From Methanosarcina sp. UBA293 (GTDB taxonomy: Archaea > Halobacteriota > Methanosarcinia > Methanosarcinales > Methanosarcinaceae): DNA of 64,000 bases. Both the position numbers and the translations under genes were made by a program. The notes beneath the pieces are model-generated. The model had not been told where the DNA came from. It did not search any database and worked only from the letters and a program-made list of their open reading frames with translations. Positions within the stretch are counted from its first letter, which is position 1, and each line of letters begins with the position of its first letter. Of the stretch, positions 8,550-18,061 are shown in pieces. The stretch covers positions 24,085-88,084 of the forward strand of contig DALS01000032.1 in the NCBI GenBank assembly GCA_002499445.1, given 5' to 3'.

Positions 8550-10037
8550 ATGAGATCTACGAAATCTGTTTGCCCTGAATGCAGAAAGATAATTACAGCT
8601 TTTATCTTTGAGGAAAATGGAAAAATGATAATGGAGAAAAGCTGTCCTGAGCATGGGAACTTCAGGGATGTGTACTGGTCAGACGCTGAACTATATAGGA
8701 AATTCGAAAAATATTCATGTACCGGAACAGGGGTCTCAAATTTTCAGAATCATGGTTTAGCAAACTGTCCATTTGACTGCGGGATCTGTCATGCCCATGA
8801 AACCGGGACTTTGCTTGCAAATATAGATATCACAAACAGATGCAATCTTACATGTCCAATCTGTTTTGCAAATGCAAGAACGAAAGGCGTTATCTATGAG
8901 CCTGAATTTGAAGAAATTCAAAAGATGATGGAAGTACTCAGAAACGAAAGACCTGTTCCTTGCTATGCTATTCAGTTTTCAGGAGGAGAGCCTACAATAA
9001 GGGAGGATCTTCCTGAGATAATTGAACTGGCAGGAGAACTGGGATTCTTGCAGATTCAGGTTGCAAGCAATGGAGTCCGCCTTGCAAAAAGTCCTGAGTA
9101 TTGTAAAAGGCTGAAAGATGCCGGACTGCAGACCATATATCTTTCTTTTGATGGAGTTACTCCAGACCCCTATATTGAAACTCGAGGTTTTAACGCCCTG
9201 CCGCTAAAGAAAAAAGCCATCGAGAACTGTAGGAATTTTGGACCAAGTAGCCTTGTACTTGTACCGATCCTTGCAAAAGGTTTAAACGATTCCCAGGTCG
9301 GAGGCATCCTGCGTTTTGCAGCCGAATATCTTGATATCATAAGAGGAGTAAACTTCCAGCCTATTGCGTTTACAGGTAGGATCGACCAGTCCCAGCGAGA
9401 AAAGAAGAGGATTACTACACCTGATGTCTTGAAACTCGTGGAGGAACAGACAAATGGAGAGATTCCCTGTGATGCCTGGTATCCAGTATCTTCTGTAGTT
9501 CCTATAAGCCATTTTCTATCAGCCATGAGGAAAGTCCCGATTCCAGAGTTTACAGTCCATCAGCATTGCGGTGCCGGAACCTACGTATTCTTTGAAGAAG
9601 GACGTTTTATCCCGATTACCGATTTTGTTGATGTTGAGGGTTTTCTTGAATTTCTAAGGGAAATAACTCCAGAGATAAATGGAAATGTAAGCAAGATCCG
9701 AATCCTTGCAAAGGTCACAAGGGAAATACCAAGATACATTGACGAGAATCGGTGCCCAAAAACAATAAACGTAGCTCGCATGATTCTTGATGTCCTTAAA
9801 ACTGGCGATAAGGAGCATACAGCGCGTTTCCATAGAAATACTCTGTTCATTGGAATAATGCACTTTCAGGATTTATATAATATAGATCTTGAAAGAACCA
9901 AAAAGTGCGGAGTTCATTATTCTACCCCAGACGGCAGAATAATTCCTTTCTGCACATACAATACACTTTACAGAAATTCGGTTGAGCAAAAATTCTCAAT
10001 GCCTTATATACCAACGAATAAATCCAGAAGACAGTAA
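8550..10037 (+). CDS. Radical SAM enzyme of the tetraether lipid synthase (Tes/MJ0619-like) family
   Basis: 495 residues. The N-terminus has CPEC (Cys8, Cys11) and further cysteines at 32 and 57, fitting the rubredoxin-like iron site of this family. CPFDCGIC (Cys73, 77, 80) follows, a further cluster motif. The radical SAM CX3CX2C is CNLTCPIC (Cys98, 102, 105), and a GGEP motif (IQFSGGEPTIREDL) lies near 148-160. The C-terminal part keeps several more cysteines (HQHCGAG, RCPKT, KKCGVHY, IPFCTYN), as expected for additional 4Fe-4S clusters. Characterised relatives join two archaeol chains by C-C bonds to make tetraether membrane lipids. Methanosarcina carry paralogues, so this copy could act on another lipid or substrate. 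It stands alone, transcribed from its own promoter. Confidence 0.75.
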   Translation: MRSTKSVCPECRKIITAFIFEENGKMIMEKSCPEHGNFRDVYWSDAELYRKFEKYSCTGTGVSNFQNHGLANCPFDCGICHAHETGTLLANIDITNRCNLTCPICFANARTKGVIYEPEFEEIQKMMEVLRNERPVPCYAIQFSGGEPTIREDLPEIIELAGELGFLQIQVASNGVRLAKSPEYCKRLKDAGLQTIYLSFDGVTPDPYIETRGFNALPLKKKAIENCRNFGPSSLVLVPILAKGLNDSQVGGILRFAAEYLDIIRGVNFQPIAFTGRIDQSQREKKRITTPDVLKLVEEQTNGEIPCDAWYPVSSVVPISHFLSAMRKVPIPEFTVHQHCGAGTYVFFEEGRFIPITDFVDVEGFLEFLREITPEINGNVSKIRILAKVTREIPRYIDENRCPKTINVARMILDVLKTGDKEHTARFHRNTLFIGIMHFQDLYNIDLERTKKCGVHYSTPDGRIIPFCTYNTLYRNSVEQKFSMPYIPTNKSRRQ

Positions 10038-10652
10038 GATAAGTCAAAAAAAACAGTAAAATAAATCCAAAAACAATAAAATAAATCAAAAAAAAGTAAA
10101 ATAAACAAAAAGGAAGAATATTAACATAGAGCTAAAATCAAAACCAGAAAAAATTATCAAATAAGATATCAAATGAATGATTAAAAAGTTGTAAAAGTTG
10201 TCAGAAAAATTAATTTGCTTAGAAGCCTTTTAGATTTTTAAAGTGATCCATAAGGCCTGGTCCAAATTTAATGCAGTTTAGTTCTGTACTCAGTTAAGTT
10301 ATTACTTATTTAAGTCATTACTCAGTTAAGTTATCTTACTCAAGTTACTACTTATTTAAGCTACATACCTTCTTTGTACGTCTTCTTTATACACCGGGAC
10401 TGACCCTATGGACCAATTATAACTATGTGGGTAAAGGTATAATAACGCAACGGTGGGAATTTATTTTTTAACGGTACTGTGAAAAAGGCACAATATAATT
10501 CTGGGCTTGAAGCAAAGCTATTGTCAGGCTGCAGCCAGAATATTGAAGATAAATTATAAACGAATTAGAAATTTGCTCTTAATAAAGGAAAGACCTGTCT
10601 GAGAAAAGTGAAAAAATGTTTTACCAGACTGGACAGTTAGAATATTAATGCG
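10038..10652. other. Long spacer with A-rich degenerate repeats
   Basis: 615 bases between convergent genes. Bases 10040-10110 hold imperfect repeats of AAATAAATCAAAAA type. Bases 10280-10370 hold repeated variants of CAGTTAAGTTATTACTTATTTAAG. No gene or clear RNA is visible. Confidence 0.45.
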
Positions 10653-11003
10653 TTAACACATTCCCAGGGCCGCAAAGAGTTTCTTTAAATCCGCTTTTGA
10701 CTTCTCAACAAAAACTCCTCTCGTTCCAGAGATCATTACTGTCCAGTCTCCGCCACTGTACATCCAATTTTGCTGAGGCACCCAGTTCATCTTGTAAAGC
10801 TGAGTGTAAGCACTAGCAAGAGCATCGAACATCATATTCACGGCTCCACAGAATTTAGCTGTCATCTCAGCCATCTCTTTTGGCATTGCGTCTCTGGATT
10901 TGTACTCAATAAGCTTTCCTTCGGGACTGAAAATCCCGGCTGCCATTACCCCATCAAACTTCAGAAGCTCATCTAATGATAAATTACATTCCTGTCTGTC
11001 CAT
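10653..11003 (-). CDS. DUF2173 family protein (roadblock-like fold likely)
   Basis: 116 residues, soluble. The family pattern is clear: LDELLKFDGVMAAGIFSPEGKLIEYK at the N-terminus, a helix with FCGAVNMMFDALASAY (about 50-65), and a C-terminal strand ending GTRGVFVEKSKADLKKLF. The alternation of helix, strands and helix resembles roadblock/LC7 dimerisation domains, which in prokaryotes often serve small GTPases. No GTPase lies nearby. The function of DUF2173 is not established. It is monocistronic. Confidence 0.75.
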   Translation of the reverse strand: MDRQECNLSLDELLKFDGVMAAGIFSPEGKLIEYKSRDAMPKEMAEMTAKFCGAVNMMFDALASAYTQLYKMNWVPQQNWMYSGGDWTVMISGTRGVFVEKSKADLKKLFAALGMC

Positions 11004-11354
11004 ATACTAACCCCCTAACTAAACTCCATATGATACCGATCATTTTGCATAAAAGAATTAAGAAGGGATTGGTGTGATATTATATAAAAATATCAAATTA
11101 AAAAAAGAAAAATGGAAACTTGAGTTTATAGATATCTCAAAGCTCAAAATTATCTTTCGCTATTCCGAGTTTTGAATAAAGAACTAAGTTTCTTATCTTG
11201 AAAATTGTTCTGAAAGCTAATTTTTCGCACTCGCTAACCTTTCGTGGGCCCTTATATAAAAAAAGATCTATTTCATTAGGTAGATATTTCATTAGGTAGA
11301 CATTGAGCAAAAACTCTCATCTTGTTCTTATCTTAGCTATCTGGTTGATGCTTT
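11004..11354. other. Divergent promoter region with a degenerate repeat copy
   Basis: 351 bases between divergent genes. About 11136-11217 aligns with the inner part of the inverted-repeat elements at 22195 and 30970 (shared CTCAAAATT, TTTTGAATAA and CTAAGTTT-type segments) but lacks a clear right terminal repeat. A tandem TTTCATTAGGTAGA repeat lies at about 11272-11299. Nothing else is evident. Confidence 0.4.
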
Positions 11355-12383
11355 ATGGCAAATATGGAATATGAATCATCTGCGATTGATGAAAAGATAA
11401 ATTGCCTTGAGAAAACTCAGATAATCAAAAATTATTACCTTATCCTGGGAGGAGGAAAAATCGGCACTGATTTACTTCAATATGCCCGGAAAAATAGGTT
11501 TCCTTTCGTGCTCGTTATCGACAGGGATGAAAATGTGCCTGCTTCAAGGGAAGCAAAAATCATCAAAACTGAGGACGAGCTGGTAAATCTTCTGAAAAAT
11601 AAGGCTTCAGCCTCTCTTCTAGAAGAAAACCTCAGATCCTCTAGGCCTGCAGGAGAAAACAAAGAGGAAAACAAAAGAGAAAATAACGGGCAAAAGACAG
11701 TAGGAGAAAATATCGAATCCCAATGCTATTTTTATAAAATGGATCTGGATAGCGTTTCTTTTCTTCTAAACTATGGTATTCCTGAGTATATTATCCCTGC
11801 AGTTCCCTGCCATGCGGTTGCATATATGCTTTCCGATCTTCTAAAATTCCCTCTGAGGGCTGGAGAAAACCAAAGTCCAAAAGAAATTCAGAGCAAAGGC
11901 CAGGAGGAAAACAGCCTGGTAAGTGAGCTAATTATCAGACCTGAAGACAAAAAGCTTATGTCTTTTTTCGAAAAGCTTACAGCTTCCTTTCCTGAAGATG
12001 TAATCTCAGAAAGTTATCCTGAACACGGCATGCTGTTTTTCTCTTACGCCAGGGAAGGGGAAATCTGTCCTGATAGCTGTCCGGGCCCAAGAGACCGCTG
12101 TCCTACCTTTGGACGGAAAAAGCCTTAGACTATTACGGAATATACAGGAAAACTTCTTCGAAACCTGCCAGGCTGGGTCTTTGAGAGCCACCAGATGAAG
12201 CCAGGTATAGGAGGGCTTAAAGGAATTGAATTCAAGCAGAATCTGCTTGAAATCTTCGAATACATAGGAAAGTTTAATGAGAATAAAAGCAAAGAAACTT
12301 TTCAAAACCTTGAGGACAGGACTTTTTTTGTTGCTACTACCTGCACATGCCATGGGGTATTGAACTTGTTTTATATCACCTGA
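11355..12383 (+). CDS. Conserved hypothetical protein with an in-frame TAG (possible pyrrolysine) at codon 258
   Basis: The frame opened by ATG 11355 reaches TAG at 12126-12128 and then continues in the same frame for 84 codons to TGA at 12381-12383. Before the TAG are a Rossmann-like start (YYLILGGGKIGTDLLQYARK, residues 27-46, TrkA-N-like), a charged variable stretch, and a Cys cluster (ICPDSCPGPRDRCPTFGRKKP). After it come a coherent segment (WVFESHQMKPGIGGLKG) and a second Cys motif (TTCTCHGV), so the two halves look like one protein of about 342 residues. In Methanosarcina TAG can be translated as pyrrolysine. Nearly every other gene end I checked here is TAA or TGA. Alternatives are an ordinary stop giving a 257-residue protein, or a young pseudogene. 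The function is unknown. Confidence 0.65.
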
Positions 12384-12797
12384 CAACTCTCAGTAGATAT
12401 TTTCTATAAAGGCACTTTTCTTATCTTTCACTTAATGAAAATTTTTATATCGTTTAAGAGTGTTTGTTCTTTTATACTGTAGGTGGAGTTCTAAAGACTA
12501 TCTTTCAATCCAATCCCAAAAGCCATTTTTGTTTTTAATCGCCAAGGTTATTCAAGATTTTTCATTGGCCATGAGATTGATTATTGAAAATGCCTGATTA
12601 GTGAATCCAAGGCTCAAGAAACCAGGATTTAAGAAACAAATTTCGAATTTTGGGATGAACTTAGTTTAACCGTGCAAAATGCCTCAGGCATTGACTCCAA
12701 TATCCACGTTACAGTCAACCATAATTAAATAAGATAGCATGAACCAGTGATTCAACATTGAAAAATATTTTTTAACTTATATAATAGAGGTAGATAA
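12384..12797. other. Spacer with PKD-domain relic and promoter of the surface protein
   Basis: 414 bases. Apart from the small relic at 12654-12728 no gene is seen. AACTTATATAATAGAGG (about 12773-12789) lies immediately before the ATG at 12798 and includes a TATA-like string and the ribosome binding site AGAGG. Confidence 0.4.
12654..12728 (+). pseudogene. Relic of a PKD-domain C-terminus
   Basis: Twenty-four codons read DELSLTVQNASGIDS then NIHVTVNHN and a stop. This matches the last strands of a PKD domain (LTVxNxxG...VTV) as seen in the adjacent surface protein. There is no start and the upstream frame is lost. It is probably the end of a deleted sister gene or domain. Confidence 0.5.
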
Positions 12798-15488
12798 ATG
12801 AAAAATCGAAGATTAATATTCACTTTTTTAATGTGTTTTTCTATTCTAATAAATGTTCCTGTTGTTTTGTGTACGACATCTGCCCCTATAGTCTACATAT
12901 CAGGGGATGGCAGTGGTGATTTTTACTGCAACGGAACAGATGATCATATTCAGATTAACCAGGCTCTTCAGTTCGTAGCTGAAAACTCTGATTACACAAC
13001 GGTTTATCTTAGAGGTCCATTCACATACATTGTTAATGATACGCTTTTTATTGGTAACAATACCACTCTTGAAGGAGACTCTACTGCTGTGATCAAATTA
13101 ACTGATCAGGCTGGCTGGCCGAAAGAGAAACCCATGATTACACAAATGGACAGCTCCGGAGACAATAATATTACTATAAAGGGCTTTGAAATTGATGGAA
13201 ACCGCGAAGGAAACAATGACATTAGCAGTGGAGACGGTTACTACAACCTTATCGACCTGAAGAATTGTCAGAATATTGATGTACAAGATATGAATCTGAC
13301 TAATAACCACGGAGACGGTCTAAAAACTAACAGCTGTTCTAACATAAAATTCTACGACAATGAAGTATACTTACTTGGACACGACGTTCTATATGCTGCT
13401 AACTGTGTAGATTTAAAAGCCTATAATAACATGATAACCTGCAGGACAAACAGTGGACTGAGAATTTACAATACAAACCATGTGAGTTTCTATAACAATA
13501 ATATCACATCCAGAGGTTATGGAGGCGCAGGAATTGAAATCCAGAAACATGGAACTTCTGTAATGGATGATATTGAAGTATATAATAACACAATATACAA
13601 GACCGCACTTTCTGGAATCTGGATTTTCGGATCAGGATCTTATTCCCCTTCATCAGCAAATATCTCTATCCATCATAACCGGATTTATGATACCGGAACT
13701 ACCTACAACAGTAGAAATATAGGGGGGATCGTATCCGATGGGTTCAATGTCCTTGTTGAGAACAACGTGATTGATGGAGTTTATGGAGCTGGCATTGCAC
13801 AGAAAAACGTGTACTCTTCTTCAACTCTGGATGGCTCGGGTTATGTTATTACAGCAAGAAATAACATTATAACAAACACCAGACCCTCGTCATCCGGAGA
13901 AGACGGCTATGGTTCAACCGAAGGAGAAGGCTCAGGGATATTGAATTTACTTACAGACACGCACTCTTTTATTCTGCAGAATAACTGTTTCTATAACAAC
14001 TCTGGTGACGATTATTTAGGAGTGGATGTGTCATCTGCGGACATACAGGCAGATCCGCAGTATGTAGACCGAGAAAACCATGATTACCACTTAAAGTCAA
14101 AAGCAGGCCGATGGAACGGGAATGATTGGGTAAGTGACAGTGTAAGTTCTCCCTGTATCGATGCCGGATATCCCTTATCCGACTATTCTAACGAACCCGA
14201 GCCTAACGGAAACAGAATTAACATGGGCCCGGATGGAAACACACCATACGCATCAAAATCCGAACCAGCAATTCCTGTAGCAAACTTCACAGCAGATCTT
14301 ACTGTGCAGCTCTCCGACACCTCCACTAACAATCCGACCTCCTGGCTCTGGGAATTTGGAGATGGAGCTACTTCAACCGAGCAAAATCCTGTACATGTAT
14401 ACAGTCGCGAGGGAACATACAATGTTACCCTGATTGCAACAAACGCTGGAGGTTCCAGCTATGTAAGATCAATGGTTATTACTGTAAACCGTGTACTGAC
14501 CCCTCCTGTTGCAGATTTCACTGCAAATAAGAATGAAGGTTACGCTCCTCTTAAAGTACGGTTCACTGATGTCTCCACCTATAATCCAACCGGATGGGAA
14601 TGGAACTTTGGAGATGGTAGTACTTCAACCGAGCAGAATCCTGAACATACCTTTAGCAGCGAAGGAACATACACGGTTACCCTGGTTGCATCAAATGGTG
14701 ATGGTTCAAGCGATGTAAAATCAATGGTTATTACTATAAACCGTGTACTGACCCCGCCAGCTGCAAACTTCACTGCAAATCCAAAAGAGGGTTATGCACC
14801 CCTTACTGTAAAATTCACTGACACCTCCACCAATAACCCTACCAGATGGCAATGGAACTTCGGGGATGGCCAAACCTCAACAGTTCAGAATCCAGAGCAT
14901 ACTTTCAGTAACGAAGGAGTATACACTGTAAGTCTGGTTGCAACAAATGGTGATGGTTCAAGCGGTGAAAAATCAATGGATATTACAGTAGACCGTGTAC
15001 CTACCCCGCCGGTTGCAGATTTCACTGCAAAACAGACCGGACCGCTCACGGTTCAGTTTGAAGACCTGTCGCTTAATGAGATACTGGAAAGGACCTGGAA
15101 CTTTGGGGATGGCTCTACATCTGTCGACGCAAATACTATCCACGCCTATGCTGCCGCGGGGACTTATGAAGTTAACCTGACTGTAAGCAATGAAGACGGT
15201 ACTGATGCTAAAAGCAAGACAATAACCGTTACCGGAGAATCTGTCATGCCAAAAGCAAGCTTCACAGCATCACCTCAGTTTGGGCGTGCTCCTCTCACAG
15301 TTAGGTTCAAAGATAATTCCATCAATGCAGCCTCGATAAAATGGGACTTTGGAGACAAGAGTGCAATAAGCACTGAATCAAACCCAAGTCACATCTATAG
15401 AACTACAGGATTTTATACTGTGAGATTAACTGCAACTAATGGTGATAACTCAAATGTTGCAAGCAAGATAATATTTGTTGCAAGGTGA
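12798..15488 (+). CDS. Secreted surface protein: right-handed beta-helix plus five PKD domains
   Basis: 896 residues. It begins with a signal peptide (basic MKNRR, hydrophobic core to about residue 26). Residues about 30-440 are a parallel beta-helix of the pectate-lyase-like/NosD type with many Asn-rich turns (ENNVIDGVYG, YNNNITS). From about 490 to the end come five PKD domains, each with the WxFGDG core (WLWEFGDGA, WEWNFGDGS, WQWNFGDGQ, RTWNFGDGS, IKWDFGDKS) and an EGTY.VTL strand. The second and third units are very similar at the DNA level (14510-14960), showing recent duplication. No transmembrane helix or PGF signal closes the protein, so it may be released or held by S-layer contacts. 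Likely role: adhesion or cell-wall polysaccharide binding. Confidence 0.85.
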   Translation: MKNRRLIFTFLMCFSILINVPVVLCTTSAPIVYISGDGSGDFYCNGTDDHIQINQALQFVAENSDYTTVYLRGPFTYIVNDTLFIGNNTTLEGDSTAVIKLTDQAGWPKEKPMITQMDSSGDNNITIKGFEIDGNREGNNDISSGDGYYNLIDLKNCQNIDVQDMNLTNNHGDGLKTNSCSNIKFYDNEVYLLGHDVLYAANCVDLKAYNNMITCRTNSGLRIYNTNHVSFYNNNITSRGYGGAGIEIQKHGTSVMDDIEVYNNTIYKTALSGIWIFGSGSYSPSSANISIHHNRIYDTGTTYNSRNIGGIVSDGFNVLVENNVIDGVYGAGIAQKNVYSSSTLDGSGYVITARNNIITNTRPSSSGEDGYGSTEGEGSGILNLLTDTHSFILQNNCFYNNSGDDYLGVDVSSADIQADPQYVDRENHDYHLKSKAGRWNGNDWVSDSVSSPCIDAGYPLSDYSNEPEPNGNRINMGPDGNTPYASKSEPAIPVANFTADLTVQLSDTSTNNPTSWLWEFGDGATSTEQNPVHVYSREGTYNVTLIATNAGGSSYVRSMVITVNRVLTPPVADFTANKNEGYAPLKVRFTDVSTYNPTGWEWNFGDGSTSTEQNPEHTFSSEGTYTVTLVASNGDGSSDVKSMVITINRVLTPPAANFTANPKEGYAPLTVKFTDTSTNNPTRWQWNFGDGQTSTVQNPEHTFSNEGVYTVSLVATNGDGSSGEKSMDITVDRVPTPPVADFTAKQTGPLTVQFEDLSLNEILERTWNFGDGSTSVDANTIHAYAAAGTYEVNLTVSNEDGTDAKSKTITVTGESVMPKASFTASPQFGRAPLTVRFKDNSINAASIKWDFGDKSAISTESNPSHIYRTTGFYTVRLTATNGDNSNVASKIIFVAR

Positions 15489-15578
15489 CGTCAACCAATC
15501 AAAAAACTGAAAAACGGCCACGACAATCAAAAACTGAAAAACAGCCTCGAAGCTGAAGGTCAAATGACTGCAATGTAC

Positions 15579-15626
15579 TGCCTGCGGAAAAATAAAAGTA
15601 ATTGCAGGCAGGCTCTGTTTCTTTTT
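15579..15626 (+). terminator. Hairpin and T-run after the PKD surface gene
   Basis: TGCCTGC (15579-15585) pairs with GCAGGCA (15604-15610) across an A-rich loop and is followed by a CTCTGTTTCTTTTTG run. It lies 90 bases after the stop codon and before the next gene. Confidence 0.5.
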
Positions 15627-15702
15627 GTAGAATATTTTCTTTTTTGTAGAATAAAAACCAAAAATAGATCTGCTATCAGACCGATTTATAATAGGGAACT
15701 GT

Positions 15703-16386
15703 ATGGATGTATTTGTAGGTACAAGCGGCTGGTACTATGATTGGAATAAAAAGAAAAACCTTGATTGGTTTGTTCAGAATTCCAGCCTGAACAGCGTCGA
15801 ACTTAATGCCAGTTATTATAGATTTCCCTCACCTGACCAGATTAAAAGTTGGAAAAAGAAAGGGACAGGACTCAGGTGGAGCATAAAGGTGCACAGATCT
15901 ATAACCCACTGGCGCCAACTCAGTGAAAGCTCCCTTGAAATTCTGGAAAAATTCCTGAACCTTTTTGAACCCATGGATCACCTTGTAGATTTTTACCTTT
16001 TTCAGGTGCCTCCAAGTTTCGATAATGTTGCAAAAGCACTCAGATTTGCAGAAGCCGCAAAACTTGGGGAAAGGTTTGCCCTGGAGGTCAGGAATAAGGA
16101 GCTGCTGGGAAATGATGAAGCATGTACAGAACTTATGAAAAAGGTGACTCTAGTATCCGTAGATTCTCCGGATTACACGGACCGCATCTTCCCCGGGAAA
16201 ATCGTATATATGAGGATGCATGGGAGAGAAGCCTGGTATAGCTATAATTATTCCCAGGCAGAAATCAGTGAAACTATAGGGAAAATTCGTTGTTTTGAGC
16301 CTAAGAAAGTCTACATTTATTTTAATAACAACCATAAAATGCTTGAAAATGCAAAAATGACATTAAAAGCCTTTTCTGGTTTGTAA
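15703..16386 (+). CDS. DUF72 family protein (YecE-like)
   Basis: 227 residues, slightly shorter than the usual 240-280. The family hallmarks are present: the start VGTSGWYYDWNKK, VELNASYYRFPSPDQIKSWKKK (about 32-53), then KVHRSITHWR, FALEVRN (about 125-131), and the C-terminal VYMRMHGRE with YIYFNNNHKMLENA. The fold is a TIM barrel and the biochemical role is unsettled. It is cytoplasmic and monocistronic, with a GGGAAC site before the ATG. Confidence 0.9.
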   Translation: MDVFVGTSGWYYDWNKKKNLDWFVQNSSLNSVELNASYYRFPSPDQIKSWKKKGTGLRWSIKVHRSITHWRQLSESSLEILEKFLNLFEPMDHLVDFYLFQVPPSFDNVAKALRFAEAAKLGERFALEVRNKELLGNDEACTELMKKVTLVSVDSPDYTDRIFPGKIVYMRMHGREAWYSYNYSQAEISETIGKIRCFEPKKVYIYFNNNHKMLENAKMTLKAFSGL

Positions 16387-16669
16387 ACCTTAATTTTTTA
16401 CTTGATTTTCGAAAAACCCCATTACAGGGTAGAATAAAATGGGTCCTATGGAGCCGTTTCCATTTTCCATTAGAGCTGAAAATTTCTTATTTTGTTTATT
16501 AACTATATTATAGATAAATTATTATATTAAGAGATATATTCAAAGATTGATATGTAGATTTTGAGAAGTTTAAATCAGAAGACTCAAAATTAAAAACGGT
16601 TTTTGAGAACCCAACCAACAACAAAGAAGCCCCATTTTATCCGGAATTCCCTATATATATAAAAAAGAA
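16387..16669. other. A+T-rich spacer with TATA box
   Basis: About 280 bases without a gene. CTATATATATAAAAAAG at about 16652-16668 is a good TATA box but sits so close to the start at 16670 that it may serve only a downstream ATG. The next gene could be a truncated module, and no methylase sequence is found here. Confidence 0.4.
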
Positions 16670-17773
16670 GTGAAATATATGTTCTGGAGTAAGGAGTATA
16701 TTGTAGAAAGGCTGAGCAAAATCCCTAGAACCCTAGAAGACATCTCAATAGAAGTTTTTGATGGTGTACCTCCAAAAAATGATTTTTTGCAAAAGGCTGG
16801 CCTTTCAAGAGAGAACTGCACAGATGCATCCTGCGTCTGCAGCGACTCGTACACAAATGTGAGCATAGAACAGACAAGTATAGAAAAGGAACTTCTGTAT
16901 CCTTATGTAGACGGTTCCGTTTCGAGTGAATTTACGGTTCAGTCAACTCAATATCAATTTATGCTGCCTTATGAAATCCTCGATAATAACATAAGTAAGG
17001 AATACAGGATAATCCAGCCCGAGGAACTGAAAACAAAGTTTCCTGTAGCCTATAAGCAGCTAATGGAAGTTAGACAGCAGTCAGAAACTGAGGAACAGGA
17101 ACTCGTTTCTGCCGATTACAGCTTTGAAAATGAAAGCTTCCTGCGGTATATAAATACACCTAAAATTATTGTTACCAGAAATTTCCACCTGCAAGCTTCG
17201 TATGATTCAACCGGAAAGCACATTTTTGCAAACGGAGTAGGAGTCGTTCTTGGAGATCCCATACTGTACCACTATATTACGGCTGTACTCAACTCATCAA
17301 TAACAAGGGCGTTATCTGAGATCTGGAGCCGTGAAGGAATGCAGCATACCAGCAACCTGAACTCACAAATGCTGAAAAGGTTCCCAATCGCATTCCCTAA
17401 AAAAGAGATCACTGAAAGCATAATAAGTACAATCGCTCGCTATCTGATATACCTCAACAGACAAAAACAGATGGCAAAAACCTACGCAATACCCGGGTAC
17501 CAGGAGCTTATTGACTTCTATAGGAGAATCTCAGATCTTCTGATTCTGGACACTTATATTACAAATGACCTTGATCCGAAACTTCTTGAAATCCTCTCTG
17601 AAAACATCACTGCATCTGATGGGGGATTTGAGTATAGTGACGATATAAACCTCCTGATTGGATTGCAGGAAATTAAGAAAAACATTCTGAATTCTCCAGA
17701 TTTCGGAAAGTGTAGGTTCAGTAGTGAGTTTACGAATATTCTGGCAACTCTGAAAAACAGTGGTGTCTGGTAA
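16670..17773 (+). CDS. Orphan target-recognition (TaqI-like C-terminal specificity) domain
   Basis: 367 residues that resemble the C-terminal half of Eco57I/TaqI-type restriction-methylase proteins: the EKELLYPYVDGSVS segment (about 71-84), the IIVTRNFHLQASYD and HIFANGVGVVLGD strand pair (about 165-198), then YHYITAVLNSSITRALSEI and LNSQMLKRFPIAFP (about 240-253), the phrase that normally precedes the final helical part. No SAM-binding or NPPY methylase motif is present here or upstream. As it stands it can only bind DNA or partner with a methylase encoded elsewhere. It may be the surviving 3' half of a larger gene restarted at a new initiation codon (GTG 16670 or ATG 16679). The frame is intact and long, which argues for some selection. 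Confidence 0.65.
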   Translation: MKYMFWSKEYIVERLSKIPRTLEDISIEVFDGVPPKNDFLQKAGLSRENCTDASCVCSDSYTNVSIEQTSIEKELLYPYVDGSVSSEFTVQSTQYQFMLPYEILDNNISKEYRIIQPEELKTKFPVAYKQLMEVRQQSETEEQELVSADYSFENESFLRYINTPKIIVTRNFHLQASYDSTGKHIFANGVGVVLGDPILYHYITAVLNSSITRALSEIWSREGMQHTSNLNSQMLKRFPIAFPKKEITESIISTIARYLIYLNRQKQMAKTYAIPGYQELIDFYRRISDLLILDTYITNDLDPKLLEILSENITASDGGFEYSDDINLLIGLQEIKKNILNSPDFGKCRFSSEFTNILATLKNSGVW

Positions 17774-18061
17774 GAGAATAACTTTCAGCTAGTCCTGTAC
17801 TTTTTATTTTAAACGCGAAAGAATGTGGATATTTCCATGCTACATCCAATTATTTAATAAAAAGATTTTTTATTTTTTTCTATCTCTTTTTTCCTTTTAC
17901 TATTCTTTTCCTTTTTCTCTTTTTTCCATCTCATTAAATTTACCATTTTTCTGTATAGTTGACCCGTGTTTTTTACGCGATGCAGGATTGAGAAGTTATA
18001 TGTCTGGAGAATACAAAATTTAAACTAACACATAGTACCATAATAAATTATCTAATTAAGG
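17774..18061. other. Low-complexity spacer
   Basis: About 290 bases. 17860-17960 is a T/C-rich tract that produces a Phe-rich open frame with no ribosome binding site. I see no supported gene. Confidence 0.4.

Noticed and set aside
17823..18023. 66-codon Phe-rich ORF
   Set aside because: Reading through a T/C-rich tract; no ribosome site.
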